5,085 nucleotides of DNA from Vulcanimicrobiota bacterium (GTDB lineage: Bacteria; Eremiobacterota; Eremiobacteria; Baltobacterales; Baltobacteraceae): positions 1 through 5,085 of the forward strand of contig JASHZC010000208.1 in NCBI GenBank assembly GCA_030042755.1, read 5' to 3'. Positions 1-5,085 of the stretch are shown here, one piece after another. The notes under the pieces were generated by a model, which worked only from the letters and a program-made list of their open reading frames with translations, made no database searches and had not been told where the DNA came from. A program made the translations under genes and the position numbers. How positions within the stretch are numbered: position 1 is the stretch's first letter; every line of letters begins with the position of its first letter.

Positions 1-489
1 ATCATTTACGCGCAGCACGCGAAACATCTGAATGATGACCCGCACGGCGATCTCCGCAGCGAGGTTCATTCGTACTTCGGAAGCGGCACCCAGCTCCAAG
101 AGATGTACGTAACGCCGACGCTGCTCTCCACGCAAAATTGGGACGACATCGCCGAGGCCGCCAACTGGTCGGCTTCAAACGCGGGCGTGCTCGTCGACAC
201 GCACTGGGTAGGCGGTAACCCGAGCCGGCTCGACGTCTACGGGTGGGCGTCGTGGTCTCCGCACAAGGGCGTGCTGATACTGCGTAACCCCAGCGATCGC
301 GTGCAAAGCATTCCGATCGATATAGAGCGCGCTTTCGAACTGCCGCCTCAAGCGCCGCGGACGTATGCTGCTTCTTCTCCGTGGCGCGGCGGTCGCAAAG
401 AGCGCGTCGCGTTGCGTGCAGGGCGAGAACATGCGTTCTCGCTCGAACCCTTCGAAGTGCTCGTGCTCGACGTTGACCCGAGTGCATGA
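1..489 (+). CDS. C-terminal part of a glycoside-hydrolase-like protein (5' end outside window)
   Basis: The frame is open from base 1 to the TGA at 487-489, giving the last 162 residues of a longer protein; the ATG at 103 is internal and is not taken as the start. The visible part is rich in aromatic and acidic residues (LVDTHWVGG, VYGWASWSP, GVLILRNPS). It then runs into a beta-rich tail (residues about 95-160). This looks like the last strands of a sugar-cleaving barrel followed by a C-terminal beta-sandwich, as in alpha-galactosidase-type and endo-alpha-N-acetylgalactosaminidase-type (GH101-like) enzymes. That family impression comes from memory of such sequences; the catalytic acids cannot be identified here, and any signal peptide would lie outside the window. 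The stop overlaps the start of a NahK-like sugar kinase in an ATGA junction, which supports a role in releasing amino-sugar-containing glycans. A non-catalytic carbohydrate-binding protein remains possible. Confidence 0.6.
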   Translation: MIYAQHAKHLNDDPHGDLRSEVHSYFGSGTQLQEMYVTPTLLSTQNWDDIAEAANWSASNAGVLVDTHWVGGNPSRLDVYGWASWSPHKGVLILRNPSDRVQSIPIDIERAFELPPQAPRTYAASSPWRGGRKERVALRAGREHAFSLEPFEVLVLDVDPSA

Positions 490-1574
490 ACGACGAGCAC
501 GTCCGCTCTATTGCATCGCGCTTTCGCGTGCAAGGAACGTTCGTCTCGGCAAAGCGATACGGCAGCGGACACATCAACGACACGTATCTTGCTTGGTACC
601 GGACCGCCGACCGAGAGCGACCGTACATCCATCAGCGCATTAACGACCGAGTGTTTCCGAACGTCCCGGCGCTGATGGAGAACGTCGGCCGCGTGACGCG
701 GCACGTGAAAGCCAAGCTCGGAGGAGCGGCGTTAACCCTCGTGACGACCGATCGAGGCGAGGATGTCTTGCGCGACGCCGATGGATCGTGGTGGCGTACG
801 TACGAATTCGTCGAAGGCGCGCGCAGTCGCGACACCGTCGACCGGCCCGAGCAAGGGTATCAAGCCGCACGCGCATTCGGCCGGTTCGTTCGAGCGCTCG
901 TCGATCTGCCCGGAGATCGACTGCACGAAACCATACCGTCGTTTCACGACACCACGAAACGCTTTTCAGCGCTTGTTGAGACAGCCGGCCAAGACCCGAT
1001 GGGCCGGACGGCCGGCGCCGCGCGCGAGATCGATTACTGCCGGCGAAACGAATCACTCGCAGATGCACTTGCGGCGCTGCAGCGTGAGGGCATTTCGCGC
1101 GAGTGCGTTACGCACAACGACACCAAAGTGAACAACGTGATGCTCGATGAAACGACGGGCGAAGGTGTGTGCGTGATCGATCTCGACACCGTAATGCCGG
1201 GCCTCGCGCTCTACGATTTCGGCGACATGGTGCGCACGGCGACCATACCCGTCGCCGAGGACGAACGCAACCTCTCGCTGGTCGAGGTGAACGCGCAGAT
1301 GTTCGAAGCGCTCGCTCGTGGATTTATCGAGGGGGCCGGACCGCTTTTGCGTTTTGAGGAGCGCGAGCACCTCGTCACCGCCGGCATGGTCATGACGTTT
1401 GAATGCGGCGTGCGCTTTTTGACGGACTATCTCGGCGGCGATACCTATTTTCGGATTAGCCGGCCGGAACAGAATCTCGATCGCGCACGCACGCAATTCG
1501 CATTGGTCGCGTCGCTGTCGCGCCATAAGGATCGGCTGCAACGTTCGATCGCCGGCCTCGCCGGGCATGGGTGA
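486..1574 (+). CDS. nahK: NahK-like N-acetylhexosamine 1-kinase (aminoglycoside phosphotransferase fold)
   Basis: This 362-residue protein has the size of characterised bifidobacterial NahK (about 360 residues). It belongs to the aminoglycoside phosphotransferase/choline kinase fold. The N-lobe carries the glycine-rich GSGHINDTY segment (residues 26-34) and the QRIN segment (50-53), both typical of this subgroup. The catalytic loop is HNDTK (210-214) with D212 as the expected base and N216/N217 following. IDLDT (231-235) supplies the metal-binding aspartates. NahK phosphorylates GlcNAc or GalNAc at C1 using ATP, feeding a cytoplasmic galacto-N-biose/lacto-N-biose-type salvage route. The ATG at 486 overlaps the upstream stop as ATGA and has no clear Shine-Dalgarno sequence, so translational coupling is likely. 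The sugar specificity is inferred; related kinases may use other hexoses. No phosphorylase or nucleotidyltransferase partner is visible in the window. Confidence 0.78.
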   Translation: MNDEHVRSIASRFRVQGTFVSAKRYGSGHINDTYLAWYRTADRERPYIHQRINDRVFPNVPALMENVGRVTRHVKAKLGGAALTLVTTDRGEDVLRDADGSWWRTYEFVEGARSRDTVDRPEQGYQAARAFGRFVRALVDLPGDRLHETIPSFHDTTKRFSALVETAGQDPMGRTAGAAREIDYCRRNESLADALAALQREGISRECVTHNDTKVNNVMLDETTGEGVCVIDLDTVMPGLALYDFGDMVRTATIPVAEDERNLSLVEVNAQMFEALARGFIEGAGPLLRFEEREHLVTAGMVMTFECGVRFLTDYLGGDTYFRISRPEQNLDRARTQFALVASLSRHKDRLQRSIAGLAGHG

Positions 1575-1612
1575 TGACAGCGCCGGGCGAGGGCCTGCCG
1601 CTCTATCGCTGA
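1574..1612 (+). pseudogene. 12-codon frame resembling a truncated GntR-type regulator start
   Basis: An ATG at 1574 overlaps the nahK stop in a TGATG junction and opens a frame reading MTAPGEGLPLYR before TGA at 1610-1612. GntR-family regulators commonly begin with a short lead followed by P-L-Y-x-Q and then a helix. Directly after the stop, another frame reads LKYA (1611-1622) before two stop codons, which would continue such a helix if two bases were missing. The tight junction with nahK looks like a real operon start, so this may be the remnant of a regulator lost by deletion, or a short spurious frame. It lies in the 67-base gap between nahK and the acetyltransferase; I see no promoter or terminator hairpin in that gap. 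The evidence is only a dozen residues. Confidence 0.2.
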
Positions 1613-1641
1613 AGTACGCCTGATGAGGCCGTTGGCTTAAC

Positions 1642-2598
1642 GTGAAGCTCCAGGCGATTGAAGCCGAAGCGTATGCGCGCGACGTGTTGCCGTTGACTGC
1701 CTCGTTGTGGGCCGAAGGCCGGCCGTTCGATCTCTATGCCGAACAGGTGACGGCAATCGCCCACTGTGGATACGGGCGCAGGCACTATCGCACCGTAGGA
1801 TTGTACGACGGCGATCGACTCGTGTCGTCCTTCAAACGCTACCAGCGCGTGCTGCACGTCGGCGGCAAGCGCCTTCGCGCGGTCGGAATCGCCGCAGTTT
1901 TCACACAAAGCGCGTATCGGAGTCGCGGATACGCAAGCGCGATGCTGGCGATGGAACTCGATCGTTCGCGCGTCGAGGGCTTTGACTTTGCATATCTGTT
2001 CTCCGATATCCGGCCGCAATTTTACATCGACCTCGGCTTCGTCGAGCTTCCTTCACATTCGATAAGCTTACGCGCCGACAGCCTCACCACGGAGCGCGTC
2101 GAAGTCCAGCGGCTCGAGGAAAGCGATTGGCCCGGCGTGGAGCGCTGCTTCGAGCTTTCCGAGCGGCAACGGCCGTGGGGATTCGTCCGCACGCCGCTGG
2201 TGTGGGACTGGGTGCGCTTGCGCATCGAACAAGGTGCCGAACATCCGGGCTTCATCGAGACGAATTTGGTCGTGCGACGCGGACGAGGCATTGCCGCATA
2301 CGTTCTTGGAGCGCGAGCGCCCGAGCAAGATGCGTACGTTCTCGACGAGTTTGGGTTTGCCGATGCCGCTGCGGCAGCGACGATTCCGGCACTTTTACGC
2401 AGCGCGGCCGGTGATTTGCGCCGCATCATCGGCTGGCTTCCGCCCGATTTTGCACGCGACCGCCTCGCGCGCGCCTCCGTCCGCCGCCGCTCGAAGGCGG
2501 TCTTCATGGCGGCCTCGTTCACCTCCGCGGCAAGAAAATGGCTGAGTCTTGCATCAGAATCGGGAATGGACGGAGTCTGGAGCACGGACCACATTTAA
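1642..2598 (+). CDS. Tandem-domain GNAT N-acetyltransferase
   Basis: This 318-residue protein begins at a GTG. An in-frame stop lies at 1624-1626, and this is the only plausible start between that stop and the conserved region. A weak GAGG (1625-1628) sits 13 bases upstream. The N-terminal GNAT domain (about residues 1-145) shows the acetyl-CoA loop in the YRSRGYAS segment (92-99), preceded by the VGIAAVFT strand (81-88). The FYIDLGF segment (127-133) matches the usual GNAT C-terminal tyrosine motif. Residues about 155-295 look like a second, degenerate GNAT unit with a strand-rich AYVLGA region (219-224). The C-terminus (WSTDHI, 313-318) resembles the acidic-aromatic tail of Eis-like two-domain acetyltransferases. 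It transfers acetyl from acetyl-CoA to an amine; the substrate cannot be told. Eis itself is longer (about 400 residues), so an SCP2-type third domain appears to be absent or vestigial. It is followed by the peroxiredoxin gene after six bases. Confidence 0.8.
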   Translation: MKLQAIEAEAYARDVLPLTASLWAEGRPFDLYAEQVTAIAHCGYGRRHYRTVGLYDGDRLVSSFKRYQRVLHVGGKRLRAVGIAAVFTQSAYRSRGYASAMLAMELDRSRVEGFDFAYLFSDIRPQFYIDLGFVELPSHSISLRADSLTTERVEVQRLEESDWPGVERCFELSERQRPWGFVRTPLVWDWVRLRIEQGAEHPGFIETNLVVRRGRGIAAYVLGARAPEQDAYVLDEFGFADAAAAATIPALLRSAAGDLRRIIGWLPPDFARDRLARASVRRRSKAVFMAASFTSAARKWLSLASESGMDGVWSTDHI

Positions 2599-2604
2599 GC
2601 CATA

Positions 2605-3054
2605 ATGCTTGCACCTGGCGATCTCATACCCGACGTATCACTTGTCGACGGCGACGGACGAACGGTCACGCTTGCATCCCTGCTCGATCGCTCCATCGTG
2701 CTGTACTTTTATCCGAAAGACGACACGCCCGGATGCTCGGTCGAGGCGCGCCGTTTTCGCGACGACTACGACGCCTTCGTTGCGGCAGGCGCCGACGTCA
2801 TCGGTGTGAGTTCCGACGATGCGTCGTCGCACGCCCGCTTTAGCAACAAGTGCGAGCTTCCGTTTCGCTTGATGAGCGATCCGGGAGCCGTCGCGCGCAA
2901 AGCGTTCGGCGTTCCAGCGACGTTCGGCATTCTTCCGGGACGCGCAACGTTCGTGATCGCTCCGGATGGAAGGATTCTCTACGCATTCAATTCCCAGTTC
3001 GCGCCGCAGCGTCACGCTGCAAACGCGCTGGCCGCGCTACGTGCGGTTCCCTGA
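2605..3054 (+). CDS. bcp: PrxQ/BCP-type thiol peroxiredoxin
   Basis: The 149-residue protein reduces hydrogen peroxide and organic peroxides with a reactive cysteine, probably in the cytoplasm since no signal peptide is seen. The active-site segment YPKDDTPGC (36-44) provides P37, T41 and the peroxidatic C44, and R113 in GRATFVI completes the catalytic set. Length and the PGDLIPDVSL opening are normal for the BCP/PrxQ group. The usual resolving cysteine five residues after the peroxidatic one is absent (R49 is there instead). The only other cysteine is C83 in the NKCELPF segment of helix 3, so recycling would use C83, as in helix-3-type PrxQ, or an external thiol. The ATG lies six bases after the acetyltransferase stop with no obvious ribosome site, suggesting co-transcription. 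Its last 18 bases overlap the end of dinB on the other strand. Confidence 0.93.
   Translation: MLAPGDLIPDVSLVDGDGRTVTLASLLDRSIVLYFYPKDDTPGCSVEARRFRDDYDAFVAAGADVIGVSSDDASSHARFSNKCELPFRLMSDPGAVARKAFGVPATFGILPGRATFVIAPDGRILYAFNSQFAPQRHAANALAALRAVP
3037..3054. other. Tail-to-tail overlap of the peroxiredoxin and dinB genes
   Basis: The peroxiredoxin stop TGA is at 3052-3054 on plus, and the dinB stop TAG is at 3039-3037 on minus, so the two coding ends overlap by 18 bases. I see no hairpin followed by a T-run on either side of this junction. Each transcript is therefore likely to extend some distance antisense into its neighbour. Confidence 0.9.
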
Positions 3055-4098
3055 ATTATCGAAGAAACTGATCTGTTTGGCTTCGCCCATCGTCAGCGAC
3101 GCTACGCGCAGTCCGAGCAATCGCACCGGTATGCCGGCGAGGTGCGCCCGGCGAAGGCAATGGATCGCGGCGCGATAGATCAGACGCGGGTCGCGCGTCG
3201 GCTCGACCAGATGGGTCTGCCGCCCGAACACGCGAAAATCCGACCGCCGGATCTTGATGCCCACGGTCGCGGCGCTGCAATCCTCGCGCTCGAGCTTTTC
3301 GGCGATTTCCTCGGCTTGTTCTCGTAGCACTGCGGCGAGTTGTCGTTCGTCACGAATATCGTACTCGAACGTCGTTTCCGATGAAATCGATTTCGTCTCG
3401 CGCGACGGATCGACGTCTCTCGTGTCTATTCCCCGCGCGAGATCGCGCACCGTCGGCCCCCACGATCCAAACAGCGTGCGCGCATCGGCGTCACCAAGTG
3501 CGGCAACCTCCCCAATCGTCGTGATGCCGAACGTCTGCAAACGTGCAACCGTCTTTGGCCCAACGCCCCAAAGGCGACCCACCGGGAGCGGTGCGAGAAA
3601 TTCGGCCTCGCTTCCGGGCTCGATGGCAAGCAACCCATCGGGCTTGCAGCTGTCGGACGCGATCTTCGCGATCATCTTTCCCGAGGCGACACCGGCGCTA
3701 ACCGTGAGCCCCGTTCCGGCAAACACGTCGGCGCGAATACCGGCTGCAACGCTCCTTGCTACGTCGATCGTCGCATCGTTCAAATCGACGAAGGCTTCGT
3801 CGAGTGAAAGCCCCTCGACGCGATGCCCGTGCGCTCCGAAAATTGCGAACACCTCAGTCGAAATCGACTTGTAACGCCGCATGTCGGGCGATACGACGAC
3901 TAGCTGCGGACAAAGTTCGAGCGCGCGGTAGAGCGGGATCGCCGAACGCACGCCATAAGGCCGCGCCTCATAGGACGCGGTGAGCACGACCGCCCGGCGA
4001 TGACGGCCTGCGACTGCTACCGGCTTACCGCGCAGACTCGGATCATCGCGCACCGCAACGCTGGCATAAAAGGCGTCGATGTCAAAGTGTGCGATCAT
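3037..4098 (-). CDS. dinB: DNA polymerase IV, Y-family translesion polymerase (DinB)
   Basis: The product is a 353-residue error-prone polymerase that copies past damaged bases; it matches the usual DinB length (about 350). The palm carries D6 and D8 in HFDIDAFYASV, and D100-E101 in SLDEAF, as the metal-binding carboxylates. Y11 occupies the steric-gate position that excludes ribonucleotides. ASYEARPYGVRSAIP (41-55) is the finger signature, SAGVASGKMIAKIASD (134-149) is palm, and LWGVGPKTVARL (177-188) is the thumb helix-hairpin-helix. The little-finger domain follows to about residue 335. The C-terminal QISFF (342-346) fits the beta-clamp binding consensus. I chose the ATG at 4098-4096 because the family begins immediately before HFDIDAF; the same frame extends upstream to 4230, but that part lies over nfo and has a shadow-like Arg-rich composition. 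It overlaps nfo by 17 bases, indicating one transcript. A weak GGAA lies about nine bases upstream. No LexA-like operator is visible. Confidence 0.96.
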   Translation of the reverse strand: MIAHFDIDAFYASVAVRDDPSLRGKPVAVAGRHRRAVVLTASYEARPYGVRSAIPLYRALELCPQLVVVSPDMRRYKSISTEVFAIFGAHGHRVEGLSLDEAFVDLNDATIDVARSVAAGIRADVFAGTGLTVSAGVASGKMIAKIASDSCKPDGLLAIEPGSEAEFLAPLPVGRLWGVGPKTVARLQTFGITTIGEVAALGDADARTLFGSWGPTVRDLARGIDTRDVDPSRETKSISSETTFEYDIRDERQLAAVLREQAEEIAEKLEREDCSAATVGIKIRRSDFRVFGRQTHLVEPTRDPRLIYRAAIHCLRRAHLAGIPVRLLGLRVASLTMGEAKQISFFDNSGNRT

Positions 4099-4942
4099 CC
4101 CGCGATATTCCGCGTTCGATTGCGAGTATCGTCTGCATGTTGCGCAGGTCCTCGGCTTCGTCGCCCGGCGTTTCCAAGATCGCCATCTTCTCTCGCACCT
4201 CGCGATGCGCGAGCAGCGCCCGAAAGCCATCGAACCCGATCAAGCCTTCGCCGATGTGCCAGTGGCGGTCGCGACTCGCACCGAGTGGAACTTCCGTGTC
4301 GTTGAAATGAAACATCGGTACGCGTTCCAGCCCGATGTGCTCGTGTGCTTGCGCGAGAAATTCGTCGACGCCGGCGTGCGAGTCGATCTTGTACCCTGCG
4401 GCCCACGCATGCGCCGTATCGAGGCAAACGCCGAGTTGCGGATGATCCACCGCGCGAATGAACCGGCCGAGTTCTTCGAGCGTCCCGCCTGCGAGGTTGC
4501 CGGCGCCGGCCGAATTTTCGACCACCAGCATCACACCGGGAGCGATCGTCTCGAGCACGCTCTCCAAGGCGGCACAGATCGCGGCAAAGCCTTGGCTGCG
4601 GTCGCGCGTTCCATACGATCCCAAATGCGTGTTCACGTAGGCGATATCTCCCGCAGCTGCCGTAGCAAGATCCGCGCGAATCAAACCGACCGATCCGGTC
4701 AGCACCTTGGGATCGTCGCTTGCAAGATTGATCAAATATGGAGTGTGAATCGCACATGGATCGATCCCGGCTTCGCGTCGCATCGATGCGAATGCTTGCA
4801 ACGCCGGTACGTCGAGCTTACTCACGCGATAGCTACGCGGATTGCTCGAGAATATCTGAATTGCCGTGCAGCCAAGCGACTGCGCATACTCCACCGCTTT
4901 GGCGTATCCGCCTGAGATTCTTACGTGGACGCCAAGTCGCAC
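4082..4942 (-). CDS. nfo: Endonuclease IV (deoxyribonuclease IV, AP endonuclease)
   Basis: The 286-residue protein cleaves DNA 5' to abasic sites in base excision repair and matches the normal length (E. coli Nfo is 285). All nine residues that bind the three zinc ions in the family can be placed: H66, H106, E142, D175, H178, H212, D225, H227 and E257. The surrounding motifs are typical: HTPYLINLAS (66-75), LDTAHAWAAGY (174-184), FHFNDTEVPLGASRDRHWH (211-229) and ILETPG (255-260). Translation starts at the GTG at 4942-4940; a TAG lies six bases upstream in frame, leaving no other start. An AAGAAG-type ribosome site precedes it. It follows the partial upstream gene by 11 bases and overlaps the start of dinB by 17 bases, so the three are probably one operon running right to left. 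Confidence 0.97.
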   Translation of the reverse strand: MRLGVHVRISGGYAKAVEYAQSLGCTAIQIFSSNPRSYRVSKLDVPALQAFASMRREAGIDPCAIHTPYLINLASDDPKVLTGSVGLIRADLATAAAGDIAYVNTHLGSYGTRDRSQGFAAICAALESVLETIAPGVMLVVENSAGAGNLAGGTLEELGRFIRAVDHPQLGVCLDTAHAWAAGYKIDSHAGVDEFLAQAHEHIGLERVPMFHFNDTEVPLGASRDRHWHIGEGLIGFDGFRALLAHREVREKMAILETPGDEAEDLRNMQTILAIERGISRDDRTL

Positions 4943-4948
4943 GAGCTA

Positions 4949-4955
4949 CTTCTTC
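4949..4955 (-). promoter_or_regulatory. Shine-Dalgarno-like site for nfo
   Basis: On the minus strand the heptamer GAAGAAG ends six bases before the GTG start of nfo. It partly overlaps the stop codon of the upstream gene (4956-4954). This spacing fits a ribosome binding site and supports the GTG start. The match to the ideal GGAGG is only moderate. Confidence 0.45.
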
Positions 4956-5085
4956 AAAGCTTCCCGAGATATACGAAGTGCGTGTAGGTCAGCGGCATCA
5001 ACGGATCGCCCTCACCGAGCCGCTCGTGCAGCCTGCGTTCGAGGCGCTCGAAGTACTCGGATGCACTCGTCCCAAAAGCGTCGCG
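4954..5085 (-). CDS. C-terminal 43 residues of an unidentified protein (5' end outside window)
   Basis: On the minus strand a frame is open from the window edge (5085) to TGA at 4956-4954, giving 43 residues. The visible part is a charged amphipathic helix (SEYFERLERRLHERLG, about residues 9-24). It is followed by a short hydrophobic strand ending THFVYLGKL. Base composition resembles the neighbouring genes, and the stop is only 11 bases upstream of nfo, so it is probably a real gene at the head of, or within, the nfo-dinB operon. A terminal hydrophobic strand after a helix would suit an S-adenosylmethionine-dependent methyltransferase or another alpha/beta domain, but I do not recognise the family. 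Confidence 0.6.
   Translation of the reverse strand, partial: RDAFGTSASEYFERLERRLHERLGEGDPLMPLTYTHFVYLGKL

Noticed and set aside
293..300. Complete HIP1 octamer GCGATCGC suggesting a cyanobacterium
   Set aside because: There is only one full copy in 5 kb. HIP1-rich cyanobacterial genomes would usually show several, and the gene content does not suggest a cyanobacterium.
2..628. 208-codon minus-strand open frame reaching the window edge
   Set aside because: It is antisense to both the glycosidase end and the kinase start. It is extremely Arg-rich, as expected of a shadow frame.
1053..1568. 171-codon minus-strand open frame
   Set aside because: It is antisense to the kinase catalytic half, which carries the conserved HNDTK and IDLDT motifs.
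2022..2594. 190-codon minus-strand open frame
   Set aside because: It is antisense to the acetyltransferase gene, with Ser/Arg-rich composition and no motifs.
3055..3100. Possible terminator after the peroxiredoxin gene
   Set aside because: I could not find a stable inverted repeat followed by a T-run; the stretch is dinB coding sequence.
3254..3874. 206-codon plus-strand open frame
   Set aside because: It lies wholly antisense to dinB. It is a Ser/Ala/Pro-rich shadow with no family features.
4099..4230. N-terminal extension of dinB by 44 codons
   Set aside because: It lies inside nfo in another frame and is Arg/Cys-rich. DinB proteins begin immediately before the HFDIDAF motif.
4079..4915. 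278-codon plus-strand open frame
   Set aside because: It lies antisense to nfo, whose nine zinc ligands are all present. The translation has no recognisable motif and is a by-product of high-GC codon use.

Overview
The window is a gene-dense piece of a high-GC (about 60% by eye) bacterial chromosome. Every recognisable gene is a housekeeping or metabolic type, and I see no phage, transposon, CRISPR or RNA gene. GTG starts, overlapping genes and strong G/C codon bias fit a soil or environmental bacterium. Lineages such as Eremiobacterota/WPS-2 are a guess from general feel, not a demonstrated assignment.

Layout: two convergent gene blocks meet near 3045. The plus-strand block (1-3054) holds four genes. 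It starts with the 3' end of a large glycoside-hydrolase-like protein (1-489). Next, overlapping it by four bases, is a NahK-type N-acetylhexosamine 1-kinase (486-1574). After a 67-base gap come a tandem-GNAT acetyltransferase (1642-2598) and a PrxQ/BCP-type peroxiredoxin (2605-3054). The gap contains a 12-codon reading frame that resembles the first residues of a GntR regulator. The minus-strand block (5085-3037) reads the last 43 codons of an unidentified protein, then endonuclease IV (nfo, 4942-4082), then a DinB-type DNA polymerase IV (4098-3037). The nfo and dinB genes overlap by 17 bases. The peroxiredoxin and dinB genes overlap tail-to-tail by 18 bases, so no space is left for a conventional terminator between the blocks.

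How they work together: the first two genes suggest release of N-acetylhexosamine-containing sugars from glycans, followed by phosphorylation at C1. The minus block pairs an AP endonuclease with a translesion polymerase, a sensible DNA-damage tolerance unit. The peroxiredoxin opposite it adds peroxide defence, though it lies on the other strand and need not be co-regulated.

I found no convincing new system. The points most worth a second look are the glycosidase-kinase pairing, the possible GntR remnant, the nfo-dinB overlap, the unusual cysteine arrangement in the peroxiredoxin, the 18-base convergent overlap, and an apparent excess of GATC and CGATCG words.
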